Assembly: GCA_030529505.1 (NCBI GenBank)
Contig: JAUMWT010000004.1
Coordinates: 40,134-104,133, forward strand
Length of the DNA stretch: 64,000 nucleotides
DNA from: Allobrachymonas sp.
GTDB lineage: Bacteria; Pseudomonadota; Gammaproteobacteria; Burkholderiales; Burkholderiaceae_C
Reading direction: 5' to 3'
The position numbers and the translations under genes are program-made. Shown one piece after another: positions 1 through 9,825 of this stretch (its first letter is position 1; every line of letters starts with the position of its first letter). Under the pieces are notes generated by a model. That model made no database searches and was not told the DNA's origin. It worked only from the letters and a program-made list of their open reading frames with translations.

Positions 1-809
1 GCACCACCCAATGCCAAAAAGGGGCCAAAAGGCACGTAGCCGCCTTCACGCAACTGGCCGCCAAACTTCATCGCAATGCCGATGATGGAACCAATGACGG
101 CTGCCATCAGGATGATGGGGATCAGCGCGGCAACGCCGAACCAGGCACCCAGGGCGGCAAACAGTTTGAAGTCGCCAAAACCCATGCCTTCTTTGCCTGT
201 GAGCAGCTTGAAGCCCCAGTAAATCGACCAGAGTGACAGATAGCCGATGGCGGCCCCCCATACTGCGCTATCCAGTCTGATGCCTGTGGCATTGACTGTG
301 GCCAGCAGCAAGCCAGCCCAGAGCAGGGGCAGGGTAAGGCTGTCAGGCAGGTAGGTGGTGTCCCAGTCGATCAGCGTGAGGCAAAGCAGCATGGCACCGA
401 AAAAGAACCAGGCCAGTGCCTGCCATTCCCAACCGTAACGGTGCACGCACCAACCCGCAACCAGTGCGGTGACCAGTTCAACCAGGGGATAGCGGATGCC
501 GATGGGCGTTTTGCAGGACGAACACTTGCCGCGCAAGGCGAGGAAACTGATGACTGGAATGTTTTCGTACCAGCGCACACGGTTTCCGCATTGGCGGCAG
601 CGCGATGGCGGCGTGAGCAAGTTGAAACGTTGATCGGAGCAGGCAAGAGGAGGTTCTTGCCCGGCTTGCTGGGCGGCGTAGGCGGCGTGCTCTGCCGCCC
701 AGCCACGCTCCATCATGCGCGGCAGGCGGTAAATCACTACGTTCAAGAAGCTGCCAACCAGCAGCCCCAGCAGGGCGGCCAGTGCGATATAGAGAGTGGT
801 TTCCGGCAT
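1..809 (-). CDS. pilD: Prepilin peptidase / N-methyltransferase PilD (3' end beyond window)
   Basis: Bifunctional inner-membrane aspartyl protease that cleaves the type IV prepilin leader and methylates the new N-terminus. The frame is open from an ATG at 809 to the window edge, about 269 codons, so the C-terminus is missing. Seen in the translation: an N-terminal hydrophobic segment, a cytoplasmic loop with two CxxC pairs (CRQC, CSSC), the first catalytic Asp region (LIDWDTTYLPD) and the second one (GFGDFKL), followed by more membrane segments. The start codon overlaps the pilC stop by one base (TGATG), indicating translational coupling. It is the last gene of the pilB-pilC-pilD operon. The family assignment is secure. 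Confidence 0.95.
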   Translation of the reverse strand, partial: MPETTLYIALAALLGLLVGSFLNVVIYRLPRMMERGWAAEHAAYAAQQAGQEPPLACSDQRFNLLTPPSRCRQCGNRVRWYENIPVISFLALRGKCSSCKTPIGIRYPLVELVTALVAGWCVHRYGWEWQALAWFFFGAMLLCLTLIDWDTTYLPDSLTLPLLWAGLLLATVNATGIRLDSAVWGAAIGYLSLWSIYWGFKLLTGKEGMGFGDFKLFAALGAWFGVAALIPIILMAAVIGSIIGIAMKFGGQLREGGYVPFGPFLALGG

Positions 810-2089
810 CAGACGACCTGACCCAGCTTGAAGATTGGCAGATACATCGATACCACAATGCCGCCAATCACCACGCCCAAGACCACGATGATGATGGGTT
901 CCATCAGGCTGGAAATGCCAGCGACCATGTCGTCGACCTCTGCTTCGTAGAAGTCAGCCGCCTTGCCCAGCATGTGATCGACAGAGCCTGACTCTTCGCC
1001 GATGGTGGTCATTTGCAGCACCATCACGGGGAAAAGGCGTTGCATGGTCATGGCCATGGAGAGGCTCGTGCCTTGCGCCACGTCTTGTTGAATGCGCTTG
1101 GTGGCTTGGGCAAAGACGCTGTTGCCAGCTGCGCCGCCGACCGAATCGAGCGATTCGACCAAGGGCACGCCTGCGGCAAACATGGTGGACATGGTGCGCG
1201 TCCAGCGGGCGATGACGGATTTTTCGACCAATGGGCCGAAGATCGGGATTTTCAGCAGCAGGCGATCCATGAAATGCTGGACCTTTTCATTGCGCTTCCA
1301 GGCTTGCAGGAAGAAGTAAACAGCAGCAGGCGGCACCAGCAGCACGATGTACCAATACTTGACGAATAGCTCGCTCATGCCGATCACGAATTCGGTTGGC
1401 GCGGGCAAATCGGCACCAAAGGAACTGAAGACCTGTTTGAATGAAGGAATCACGAAAATCATGATGATCGTGACTACTACAAAGGCCACCACAATCACCG
1501 CAATCGGATACATCAAGGCCGATTTGATCTTGCGTTTGATGGCCTCCGTTTTTTCCATGTAAGTGGCCAGGCGATCCAGCAAGCTTTCCAGAATACCGGC
1601 CTGCTCACCCGCTTCCACCAGATTGCAATACAGGGTATCGAAGTGCATGGGGTATTTGCGGAAGGCCTGGTTCAGCGCGGTACCGGTTTCGATGTCGCTC
1701 TTGATGGCCAGCAGCAGCTTGGTCATCTTCGGGTTCTCGCTGCCGCGTGCCACGATGTCGAAAGATTGCAGCAGTGGCACGCCCGCCTTGATCATGGTGG
1801 AGAGCTGGCGCGTGAACAGCGTGATGTCCTTGGGCTTGATGGCCTTGCCGGCCTTGGCCCGGCGTTTTTTCATCTTGAGCACGCGGATGCCCTGGCGCTG
1901 CAAGGTGCTGCGCACAACGGCCTCGGAAGCGGCACGCATTTCGCCTTGGGCGGGCCGGTTGTTTCTGTCGACACCTTGCCAGACAAACATGAAGGTTTTG
2001 ACTTCTTTTTCGGGCCTGCGAGACGACGCGGCCCGGCTGGCGCTTCGGGTCGGACGGCGGCTGGATGAGGAGCCAGAAGCTGTTGCCAT
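809..2089 (-). CDS. pilC: Type IV pilus inner-membrane platform protein PilC
   Basis: Polytopic membrane platform on which PilB acts during pilus assembly. The 426-residue protein has the two repeated GspF/PilC domains (FTRQLSTMIKAGVPL and later WTRTMSTMFAAGVPLVESL), each followed by long hydrophobic helices, and ends in a last membrane segment. The first 30 residues are Ser/Arg-rich; the conserved part begins at about residue 31, so a slightly later start is possible. It lies 48 bp downstream of pilB and overlaps pilD by one base. Length and motifs match the family. Confidence 0.96.
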   Translation of the reverse strand: MATASGSSSSRRPTRSASRAASSRRPEKEVKTFMFVWQGVDRNNRPAQGEMRAASEAVVRSTLQRQGIRVLKMKKRRAKAGKAIKPKDITLFTRQLSTMIKAGVPLLQSFDIVARGSENPKMTKLLLAIKSDIETGTALNQAFRKYPMHFDTLYCNLVEAGEQAGILESLLDRLATYMEKTEAIKRKIKSALMYPIAVIVVAFVVVTIIMIFVIPSFKQVFSSFGADLPAPTEFVIGMSELFVKYWYIVLLVPPAAVYFFLQAWKRNEKVQHFMDRLLLKIPIFGPLVEKSVIARWTRTMSTMFAAGVPLVESLDSVGGAAGNSVFAQATKRIQQDVAQGTSLSMAMTMQRLFPVMVLQMTTIGEESGSVDHMLGKAADFYEAEVDDMVAGISSLMEPIIIVVLGVVIGGIVVSMYLPIFKLGQVV

Positions 2090-2137
2090 GTTTGCGATTC
2101 CTGTAAGAGTGATTGAAAGTCGAATGAAAACGAAAGC

Positions 2138-3892
2138 TTATTCGTTGGTCACACCCAGCACTTCTTCCAAAGAAGTGATGCCCTGGATGACCTTTTGCAG
2201 ACCGGACTGGCGCAGCGACAGCACGCCTTCGCGTTCGGCCTGTTTGGCGATGTCCACGGCGCTGCCGTCGGCCAGAATGATTTCCTGAATGGCTTCGGAA
2301 ATCGGCATGACCTGGTAAATGCCCACCCGGCCTTTGTAACCGTTGTTGCAGGCATCGCAGCCCACGGGCTTGTAGGCTTGCCAACTGCCGTCGAGCTGCG
2401 CTTCGGTGAAGCCGGCTTCCAGCAGGTTTTTGCGTGGAATATCGGCAGGCGCCTTGCATTTGACGCAGAGGCGTCGCGCCAGACGCTGTGCCGTGATCAG
2501 GATGACACTGGAAGCAATATTGAACGGAGCCACGCCCATATTGCGCAAGCGCGTCAATGTGGTTGGCGCATCATTGGTGTGCAGGGTGGAAAGCACCAAG
2601 TGCCCAGTCTGAGCGGCCTTGATGGCGATGTCGGCGGTTTCCAGGTCGCGAATCTCGCCCACCATGATGATGTCCGGATCCTGGCGCAGAAAGGCCTTGA
2701 GCGCGACGGCGAAGGTGAGACCCGCCTTTTCATTGACGTTGACCTGATTGACCCCTGGCATATTGATTTCCGAAGGGTCTTCGGCCGTGGAAATATTGAT
2801 GCCGGGCTTGTTGAGCAGGTTCAGGCAGCTGTAAAGCGACACGGTTTTACCCGAGCCCGTGGGGCCGGTCACCAGAATCATGCCGTAGGGGCGGTGAATG
2901 GCTTCGAGCAGGCGTTCTTTTTCGACGGGGTCATAACCCAGGGCATCGATGCCCATCTTGGCGCTGCTGGGATCCAGAATACGGATCACGACCTTTTCGC
3001 CAAACAGGGTGGGCAGGGTGCTGACACGGAAGTCAATCACGCGCTCCGGGCCGAGCCGCAGCTTCATGCGGCCGTCTTGCGGCACGCGTTTTTCGGAAAT
3101 GTCCAGTCTGGACAAGACCTTGATGCGGGAGGCCAGGCGGTCTTTGATGGCGGGCGGTGTAGAGGCCACCTCGCGCAATTCACCGTCAATGCGAAAGCGC
3201 ACCCGGTAATTGAATTCGTAGGGCTCGAAGTGCAAGTCCGATGCGCGCATGTTCACGGCATCGACCAGCATTTTGTGGAAGAAGCGCACAACTGGCGCGT
3301 CTTCGGCGTCAACGCTGTCGGCGTCTTCCAGGTCGGTGGCATCGGCATTTTCGGCGGCAGCGATGTCGTCGAAGTTGAATTCGGCATCAGCCGTGAACTT
3401 GTCAAGGCTTTCGCCCAAGCTCGTTGCAACCTCCGCAATCACATTGGCAAGCTTGGGATACTCCACCACCACCCAGTCAACGGGCAATTGGGTAGCGAAC
3501 TTGACTTTTTGGATGGCGGACTGGTCGCCGGGGTCGGCCGTGGCGATGATGAGGCGGCCGCCTTTCTTGGCCAGGGGCAGCAACTTGCACTCTGCGATCA
3601 GTTTGATGTCCAGCAAGTCTTGGCGGATTTTGTTCTTGTCAACTGCGGTGATGTCCAGCAGGGGCAGGGTGAATGTTTGCGCCAGGGTGTAGGCCATGTC
3701 GGCCGCATTGATGTGCCCCGCATTGAGCACTTCGACAACGAAGCTGCTCTTGCTTTTGTTTTGGCGGGCTCGATGCAGCAATTCGGAGGCAACAGCTTCC
3801 GTCAGTTTGCCATGTTGGATCAGCACCTGGGCCACGGCGGGCAGGGTGCTGGCGGAAGAGGGGTCTTTCAGTACGGACTCTGGTGCGGACAT
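2138..3892 (-). CDS. pilB: Type IV pilus assembly ATPase PilB
   Basis: Cytoplasmic hexameric ATPase that powers pilus extension. The 584-residue protein has an N-terminal MshEN/GspE-N domain (to about 150), an acidic linker (about 165-200, rich in Asp/Glu/Ala), a Walker A at 343-350 (GPTGSGKT), Asp and His boxes with a Walker B (DIIMVGEIRD), and a C-terminal tetracysteine zinc site (CVKC and CDAC). It is the first gene of pilB-pilC-pilD; no pilA is present here. A candidate promoter lies about 120 bp upstream. Confidence 0.97.
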   Translation of the reverse strand: MSAPESVLKDPSSASTLPAVAQVLIQHGKLTEAVASELLHRARQNKSKSSFVVEVLNAGHINAADMAYTLAQTFTLPLLDITAVDKNKIRQDLLDIKLIAECKLLPLAKKGGRLIIATADPGDQSAIQKVKFATQLPVDWVVVEYPKLANVIAEVATSLGESLDKFTADAEFNFDDIAAAENADATDLEDADSVDAEDAPVVRFFHKMLVDAVNMRASDLHFEPYEFNYRVRFRIDGELREVASTPPAIKDRLASRIKVLSRLDISEKRVPQDGRMKLRLGPERVIDFRVSTLPTLFGEKVVIRILDPSSAKMGIDALGYDPVEKERLLEAIHRPYGMILVTGPTGSGKTVSLYSCLNLLNKPGINISTAEDPSEINMPGVNQVNVNEKAGLTFAVALKAFLRQDPDIIMVGEIRDLETADIAIKAAQTGHLVLSTLHTNDAPTTLTRLRNMGVAPFNIASSVILITAQRLARRLCVKCKAPADIPRKNLLEAGFTEAQLDGSWQAYKPVGCDACNNGYKGRVGIYQVMPISEAIQEIILADGSAVDIAKQAEREGVLSLRQSGLQKVIQGITSLEEVLGVTNE

Positions 3893-4014
3893 CTTGAGGG
3901 CGCTGGAAACGAAAATCAGGGGGATACTGCTGGCTGTTTGTTACACGATGCAGCCAATCGCTGCTTCATAAAAACGGTGAAGCGGCGCACCCTGTGCCGA
4001 GCTTCACGGGTTAC

Positions 4015-4042
4015 AGTCTAGCTTTAAGCGGTCTGCATGTAA
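4015..4042 (-). promoter_or_regulatory. Candidate sigma-70 promoter for pilBCD
   Basis: On the minus strand TTACAT (4042-4037) is followed after 16 bases by TAGACT (4020-4015). Spacing and position upstream of pilB fit a housekeeping promoter, but both boxes deviate from consensus. The rest of the 3893-4239 gap is AT-richer than its surroundings and shows no gene. Confidence 0.35.
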
Positions 4043-4239
4043 GTGTTCTGGCCTAGTTATCTGCGAGATTTGTCGCGATTTCACAAATAAAAATTAGCAA
4101 ATTCTTCCTTATTGTGACAGATTGCTCAGCGAATGTAACGCCTGTTCAATGATTCAGTAAGGATGAGACTGGCCGGAAAGCCATGGGATCAATCAGCCGG
4201 ATGCCGTCGAGCGGGCCCGGCAAGCAAAAAGGAGTATTG

Positions 4240-5763
4240 ATGTCGTTCAGAGGTTTGCTTATGCGCGCATGCGCTTGTCTGATGGTCGTTCTCACATGGG
4301 TGGCCTTGCCGGGATGTGGGCAGAAGGAGTCTGCAGCCGTTCATTCAAAGCCGACTGACACGATCACGCTGGGCATGGTGCTGGAGCCGCCAGGCCTGGA
4401 TCCCACGGTTGGCGCGGCTTCGGCCATTGGCGAAGTGGTGCTGTACAACGTGTTCGAGACTCTGAGCAAAATCCAGCCAGACGGCTCGGTGCAGCCCCTG
4501 CTGGCCAAGCGTTGGGAATCGTCGCCTGAGCACAAGATCTGGACCTTTCAACTGCGCGAAGATGTGCGCTTCCAGAATGGCGAGCCGTTCAACGCCGCCA
4601 CCGTGAAATACGCGTTTGAACGCGCTGCAGCCGCAGACAGCAGTAATAAAGACAAATGGCTGTTTGCCAGCATCCAGCGCATCGAAACGCCCGATGCGCA
4701 CACCGTGGTGCTGCACAGCGATGTGCCCAACCCGAATTTGCCCTTTTTGCTGGGGCAGGCCACAGCCATCATCGTGGAGCCCAAAACAGCTGCCAGCAAC
4801 AACACCGCGCCTGTCGGCACAGGGCCTTACCAGTTGGCGAATTGGCAAAAGGGCGCTTCACTCACGCTGAAGAAATGGGATGGCTACCGTGCTGCGGCAG
4901 ACGTCGCCCTGCAAAGCGCCACCTTCCGCTTCATTTCGGATACGGCGGCGCAATCGGCTGCCTTGCTGGCTGGTGACATTGATCTGTTCGCGCGTGTGCA
5001 AGTGGCCCGCAATCTGGCGCAGTTCAAGGGCGATGGCCGCTTTCAGGTGCGGGTGGGCGCTTCGCGTGCCAAGACCATTTTGGCCATGAACAATGGCCGC
5101 AAGCCCTTGAATGATGTGCGCGTGCGCCGCGCCATCAGTTTGGCGGTGGATCGGCAGGCCGTCATCCAGGGGGCGGCTGAAGGGTTTGGCGTGCCCATAG
5201 GCAGCTTTTACGTGCCGCAGACCCCTGGCTACATCGACACCACGGGCATCAACCCTTACGACCCCGCCAAGGCCAAGGCTTTGCTGCAAGAGGCCGGCGT
5301 GACCGATTTGAAGTTGAGCATGAAGCTGCCGCCTACGCCCTACGCCCGGCAGGGCGGGGAGGTCGTTGCCGCCCTTTTGGCCCAAGTGGGTATCAGCGTC
5401 AAGCTCGAAAACGTGGAATGGGCGCAGTGGCTGAGCAATGTGTACGGCGAAAAAGATTACGACCTGACCATCATCAGCCACGTCGAACCTTTTGACTTTG
5501 GCAATTTCGCCAAGCCGGGCTATTACTGGAATTACCACTCGCCCGCCTTCAATGCCCTGTATGCACGCGCGCTGGCTGCCAGCAACGAGGCCGAGCGCCT
5601 GCAGCTGCTGGCCCAGGCGCAAACCCTGGTGGCCGAAGATGCGGTAGCCGTTTATCTCTACCAGCCGCAATGGATCACGGTGGCCAATAGCCAGTTGCAA
5701 GGCGTAGCGCAAGACATGCCCGTGTTCGTCAACGACCTGGCCAGTTTGCGTTGGCAGCAGTAA
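4240..5763 (+). CDS. ABC transporter family 5 (oligopeptide-type) solute-binding lipoprotein
   Basis: Periplasmic substrate-binding protein of the SBP_bac_5 (DppA/OppA/NikA) family, 507 residues. The start at 4240 is chosen because AAAGGAG lies five bases upstream and it gives a clean lipoprotein signal with lipobox LPGC; an in-frame ATG 57 bases earlier has no such site. The mature part opens with the family's typical segment (ITLGMVLEPPGLDPT) and has the conserved VRFQNGEPFNAATVKYAFERA and NDVRVRRAISLAVDR blocks. No permease or ATPase gene is adjacent, so it is an orphan here; the substrate (peptide, nickel, glutathione or other) cannot be read from the sequence. Confidence 0.9.
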   Translation: MSFRGLLMRACACLMVVLTWVALPGCGQKESAAVHSKPTDTITLGMVLEPPGLDPTVGAASAIGEVVLYNVFETLSKIQPDGSVQPLLAKRWESSPEHKIWTFQLREDVRFQNGEPFNAATVKYAFERAAAADSSNKDKWLFASIQRIETPDAHTVVLHSDVPNPNLPFLLGQATAIIVEPKTAASNNTAPVGTGPYQLANWQKGASLTLKKWDGYRAAADVALQSATFRFISDTAAQSAALLAGDIDLFARVQVARNLAQFKGDGRFQVRVGASRAKTILAMNNGRKPLNDVRVRRAISLAVDRQAVIQGAAEGFGVPIGSFYVPQTPGYIDTTGINPYDPAKAKALLQEAGVTDLKLSMKLPPTPYARQGGEVVAALLAQVGISVKLENVEWAQWLSNVYGEKDYDLTIISHVEPFDFGNFAKPGYYWNYHSPAFNALYARALAASNEAERLQLLAQAQTLVAEDAVAVYLYQPQWITVANSQLQGVAQDMPVFVNDLASLRWQQ

Positions 5764-6060
5764 ACAGCTTTCGGGCGCTTGGTGGCTGGCAGGGCCTTGC
5801 TTCCAACGTTCTGCCAGCGGTTCAAGGCAAGAACGCATCAAGAGCGGCGCATACCCGCTGCTGGTCGCTGCAAACAAGAAAGCACCTGCGTGCTTCTGTT
5901 GGGCTTGCTCTTTGGCTGCATCACTTGCTCGGGGGCTGATTGGCTGTTGGCGGGAAATTGTATCGACCGCCTATTGACCGCATCGGACGATGCGCTCGGT
6001 ATCTGCATCTGGTTCAGGAAAGCAAGGTTTATCAGGCATGCGCAGTGCTGCTTCAATGGC

Positions 6061-6080
6061 GCAGCATTTTCAAATGCTGC
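6061..6080. repeat. Perfect 9-bp inverted repeat upstream of the DsrE-like gene
   Basis: GCAGCATTT and AAATGCTGC are separated by two bases. It lies 50 bp upstream of a TATAGT box, so it could be an operator or the hairpin of a weak terminator for the lipoprotein gene, although no T-run follows. The remainder of 5764-6173 shows no gene. Confidence 0.4.
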
Positions 6081-6129
6081 ACGGGTTCATTCATGCATGG
6101 CTCAGGCCTTTGGCAGGGCAGGACGCTGC

Positions 6130-6135
6130 TATAGT
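6130..6135 (+). promoter_or_regulatory. Candidate -10 box for the DsrE-like gene
   Basis: TATAGT lies 38 bases upstream of the ATG at 6174. No convincing -35 element is seen at 16-18 bases; TTGGCA is only 14 bases upstream. Confidence 0.3.
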
Positions 6136-6173
6136 GCCCGTCGATTTTTCAGCAGAAAGAAAGCGGGTTTGCC

Positions 6174-6557
6174 ATGCGTGCAGCAAAGTCTTCGCAAAGC
6201 ATTTTGATCGTCATCCACTCGCCGCCTTATGGCAGCGAGCGTTGCCTCTCGGCCCTGCGGCTGGCCTTGGCCCTGGCAGGGCCAGCGCCAAATACGGAAA
6301 ACGCGCCGCGCGTGCAGGTGTTCTTGATGTCTGATGCCGTGGTGCTGGGCCTGCCCAATCAGCAAGACGCTTCGGGCAAACCTTTGCAAATCATGGTGCA
6401 AGAGCTGGCGGACTTGCAGGTGCCCGTGCTGCTGTGCCGCACCTGCGCGCTGGCACGCGGCCTGGCGGATTTGCCTTTGATCAAGGGTTGCCGCATCGGC
6501 ACTTTGGATGAGTTGGCTGCAGCCACTTTGCAGGTCGACAAGGTGCTGACTTTTTGA
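6174..6557 (+). CDS. DsrE/DsrF-like sulfur-relay family protein
   Basis: Small soluble protein of 127 residues with the DsrE fold pattern: an N-terminal strand followed by YGSERCLSALRLALAL, a central segment (VQVFLMSDAVVLGLP) and a CRTCALARGL segment carrying two cysteines. In the family such a cysteine can carry a persulfide, but many single-gene homologues (YchN-type) have no proven role. No tus or dsr partner genes are adjacent. The family is recognised from motifs; the function is left open. Confidence 0.82.
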   Translation: MRAAKSSQSILIVIHSPPYGSERCLSALRLALALAGPAPNTENAPRVQVFLMSDAVVLGLPNQQDASGKPLQIMVQELADLQVPVLLCRTCALARGLADLPLIKGCRIGTLDELAAATLQVDKVLTF

Positions 6558-6660
6558 CGGGGGCACTGTGTGCTTGCCATGTCCCCAGGGTATTGGGGTG
6601 TGACAAGCGCAATCAGTTGGCCCGAAGCAATGAATGAATGGCCTTGCCAGCCTATCGAAC

Positions 6661-6945
6661 CAGGGTCTGTTCACCCTCCTTTGAACGATGCTTTGCGCTT
6701 CAAAAGCTCACTGGCCAAAGCGCCAGCCCCATCGCCATGCGACGCTTGCCCAGGCTGGCAACGCACAGGCGATGGCCTTTTGCGCGCAACCAAAAGGCAA
6801 GCGGCTTGCCGGAGCGCCCCTCTTTGTTGTGCTTCTTGCGCGACACACCCGTTCTGCACTGCTATTGCTGCATACATTGTTCTACGCCTCGATTGGCACT
6901 CTGGCAGGCAGCTTCGCCTGATCAAAGGAGCGTGAACAGACCCTG
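6661..6945. mobile_element. MITE-like element with 24-bp terminal inverted repeats (repeat family II)
   Basis: The left end (6661-6684, beginning CAGGGTCTGTTCACCCTCC) and the right end (6922-6945, ending GTGAACAGACCCTG) are inverted copies matching at 23 of 24 positions, enclosing 237 bp with no recognisable gene. A clear target duplication is not seen. The left part resembles a second site near 41812. This explains most of the 626-bp gene-free stretch 6558-7183. No transposase is present, so it would be non-autonomous or a relic. Confidence 0.7.
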
Positions 6946-7183
6946 GGCGCTTCATCAATTGCTGGATGACGCCAAGCGGCGGATTGGCCAAGTACAGTCT
7001 GATGCGAGCCGTGGGCCGAAGCGCAAGCACACCAGCCGCACATCGATGCACAAAGCAGCGCACAAAAACAAAGGGTGCTTGAGAGAGCGCCCTTGTATCC
7101 GAACAGTGATTGGGGGAACGATGTGTGCGGCACGCGCTTTTTTCACAGGCGTGCGTCAACATCAACTCATCGACTGCTTGCCA

Positions 7184-8527
7184 TCAATCCCCTTTGACGT
7201 AGGGATTGTGCGAGGTTTTCATCTCCACGCGCAGGGGGGTGCCCACCAGTTTGAAATGTTGGCGAATGCGGCCTTCGAGGTAGCGCTTGTAGCTGTCGGT
7301 CACGCCTTCGAGCGAGTTGCCATGCACCACCACCACGGGCGGGTTCATGCCGCCCTGGTGGGCGTAGCGCAGCTTGGGGCGGTACATGCCACTGCGCTTG
7401 GGGGCCTGCGCCTGCACCGCTTCATGCACCAGGCGGGTGAGCACCGGCGTGGGCATTTTGCAGTTGGCGGCCTTGTGGGCTTGGATGATCGAATCCCACA
7501 GCGGCGTAAGGCCTTGGCGCTTTTTGGCCGAGATGTGATGTTGCGTGGCGAACTTCAAAAAGCCCAGCCGAGCCTCGGCCGAACGCAAGAGCATCTCACG
7601 CTGGTAGCTATCGACCGCATCCCATTTGTTGATGGCGATCACCACCGCGCGGCCCGATTCGAGGATGAAGCCGGCGATGTGTGCGTCCTGATCGGTTACG
7701 CCTTGGGTGGCATCGATCAACAGCAGCACGACGTTGGCTGATTCGATGGCTTGCAGGGTTTTGACGACGCTGAATTTTTCAATCGACTCGAACACCTTGC
7801 CTTTGCGGCGCAGGCCGGCGGTGTCGATCAGTTCGAACTGCTGCCCTTTGCGCACGAAGGGCACGCTGATGGCATCGCGCGTGGTGCCGGGCAGGTCGAA
7901 AGCCACCAGGCGTTCTTCGCCCAGCCAGGTATTAATCAGGGTGGATTTGCCCGCATTGGGCCGCCCCACCACGGCCAGGCGGATGGTGTTTTGAGCGGCC
8001 ACATCGTCTTCGGCTTCATCGGGCTCGGGCACGTCGATGGTGTCGAGCGCCAACTCCAGCAGAGCGTGAATGCCCTGGCCATGCGCGGCCGATACGCCGT
8101 GCACGTCGCCCAGGCCCAGCTCGTAAAACTCGGCGAGCTTTTGCCCATCGCTCATGCCCTCGGCCTTGTTGGCGATCAGGATGCAGGGCTTGCCCAGGCG
8201 GCGCAGGTAGTTGGCGATGTCGTGGTCTTGTGCCGAAAGGCCGCTGCGCGCATCCACCACGAAGACCACCAGATCGGCCTCGGCCACGGCCTGGCGGGTT
8301 TGGCGCGCCATTTCGCGGTAGATGCTGCCTTCGCCTGCATCCGGCTCGAAGCCGCCGGTATCGATCACGATGAATTCGCGCCGTCCCAGGCGGCCGCTGC
8401 CGTAGTGGCGATCGCGCGTCAGCCCCGCGTAGTCGGCCACGATGGCATCGCGCGTTTTGGTGAGGCGGTTGAACAGCGTCGATTTGCCGACATTGGGACG
8501 CCCAACGAGGGCAATGACCGGTTTCAT
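7184..8527 (-). CDS. der: Ribosome assembly GTPase Der (EngA)
   Basis: Essential double-GTPase that acts in maturation of the 50S subunit. The 447-residue protein has two tandem Era-like G domains: the first Walker A at residues 9-16 (GRPNVGKS) with NKAE, the second with [17 protein letters not shown] and NKWD, followed by the KH-like C-terminal domain typical of EngA. Length matches the family. It is the last gene of the ndk-to-der cluster and lies 69 bp downstream of bamB. Confidence 0.98.
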   Translation of the reverse strand: MKPVIALVGRPNVGKSTLFNRLTKTRDAIVADYAGLTRDRHYGSGRLGRREFIVIDTGGFEPDAGEGSIYREMARQTRQAVAEADLVVFVVDARSGLSAQDHDIANYLRRLGKPCILIANKAEGMSDGQKLAEFYELGLGDVHGVSAAHGQGIHALLELALDTIDVPEPDEAEDDVAAQNTIRLAVVGRPNAGKSTLINTWLGEERLVAFDLPGTTRDAISVPFVRKGQQFELIDTAGLRRKGKVFESIEKFSVVKTLQAIESANVVLLLIDATQGVTDQDAHIAGFILESGRAVVIAINKWDAVDSYQREMLLRSAEARLGFLKFATQHHISAKKRQGLTPLWDSIIQAHKAANCKMPTPVLTRLVHEAVQAQAPKRSGMYRPKLRYAHQGGMNPPVVVVHGNSLEGVTDSYKRYLEGRIRQHFKLVGTPLRVEMKTSHNPYVKGD

Positions 8528-8596
8528 GTGAGCGTGATTGGTAATGTGTTGCGTGCGGTGTGCGGGCGAGGCGGTGGCTCCATTCAGGCGACTTGC

Positions 8597-9739
8597 TTAT
8601 TGCAAGTGCAGGCCCGCCACCGTGCCTTTGCTGCTCACGGCGATCACCGTGTGGCCCACCAGCACGGGGGCGATCTGGATGGCGCTGTCGTCCACGCGGA
8701 TGCGGTTGCGCAATTCACCGGTGCTGGCCGAGAGCACATGCACATAGCCCTGAGCATCGCCTACCACTACGTAGCTGCCTGCCACCAGCGGGGCAGACAG
8801 GCGGCGGTGCTTGAAGGATTCGTTCTTCCACAGCGGCTGGCCGTTCTGGCGCGCCCAAGCCGTGAGTACATCGCTGTTATCGCCACCCACCACCAGTTGG
8901 GCATTGCCGCCAAGGCCGGTTGTGCCCACATGGGGTTGCACCCATTCCAGCTTGCCCACGGGCAGATTGATGCAGCCCACGGTGGATTGGTAGGCGCGGG
9001 CGCACAGGCTCTCTCCCTCGCGCGATGCGGGCGTGAGCACATCCACCACTTGCGCCAGATCGGTCACGCCACGGGGGCTGGCCAAGGGGATGTCGCCCAA
9101 TGCCTCGCCTGTGTCGGGGTTGAAGCCCACCACATTGCCAGCCACACCGGCAAACAGGGCGCCGTAGGCCGGCATCAGCAAGGCAGGTTGGCTCAGCACC
9201 AGGCGGTTAGCGGGAATGCTGCTTTTCTGGTTCCAGAGCAAGAAGCCGTTGCTGCCGTCGTAGGCGCTTACGCTGTGGTCAGCCCCCAGCACGAACACGC
9301 GCCCGCCTGCCACCAGGGGCGCGGTGGCCGACTGGTTTTGCAGCGGCACGCGCCACAGCACCTGGCCGCCGCGAATGGCCAGCAGTTCGGCCTGTGCCGT
9401 TACGACCGCAGCCGTTGTGCCATCAAAGCCAATGCCTGCGGCCAAGGGCTGGCCCACGTCAAAAGACCAGGCCGATGCCCCGTTGCTGGCGGCAAAGGCT
9501 TCAACTCGCCCGCGCGTGGTGGCGATCAGCACCTGGTCGCCTTGCACGGCGACTTGCATGGGCAGAGTCGCTCCGTTGCCAACGGAGGCGCGCCATGCTA
9601 CCTGGGCAGCGACCTCGGCCGGGTTGGCTTGCAGGGGCGAGGGGGCTGGTGGCGTATAGCCCCAGGAGCAGGCAGTCAAAGCAAGCGTGCTGGCCAGCAT
9701 GGCAGCGGCGGTCAATCGGGTGTGAAAGCGTGGCGACAT
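8597..9739 (-). CDS. bamB: Outer membrane assembly lipoprotein BamB
   Basis: Beta-propeller lipoprotein of the BAM complex that inserts outer membrane proteins. The 380-residue protein has a signal peptide ending in lipobox LTAC and repeated PQQ-type blades (for example VFVLGADHSVSAYDGSNGFLLW and VVVGDAQGYVHVLSASTGEL). It is placed between yfgM and der, the usual order in proteobacteria. Its partner bamD is in this window at 21835. Confidence 0.95.
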   Translation of the reverse strand: MSPRFHTRLTAAAMLASTLALTACSWGYTPPAPSPLQANPAEVAAQVAWRASVGNGATLPMQVAVQGDQVLIATTRGRVEAFAASNGASAWSFDVGQPLAAGIGFDGTTAAVVTAQAELLAIRGGQVLWRVPLQNQSATAPLVAGGRVFVLGADHSVSAYDGSNGFLLWNQKSSIPANRLVLSQPALLMPAYGALFAGVAGNVVGFNPDTGEALGDIPLASPRGVTDLAQVVDVLTPASREGESLCARAYQSTVGCINLPVGKLEWVQPHVGTTGLGGNAQLVVGGDNSDVLTAWARQNGQPLWKNESFKHRRLSAPLVAGSYVVVGDAQGYVHVLSASTGELRNRIRVDDSAIQIAPVLVGHTVIAVSSKGTVAGLHLQ

Positions 9740-9825
9740 GGCGGCGATGTTTTCAAATGGGTTGGTACAGAAAGAGCAATCAAAAAAACAGATTGGCTCG
9801 ACGAAAAAGAGGTTTGGCTGCGAGC

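Noticed and set aside
2195-4021. A 608-codon open frame on the plus strand opposite pilB.
   Set aside because: It mirrors pilB codons in GC-rich DNA, has no recognisable motifs, and pilB is certain.
6671-7165. A 164-codon minus-strand frame in the gap before der.
   Set aside because: It lies partly inside the inverted-end element, has no clear ribosome site and no recognisable domain.
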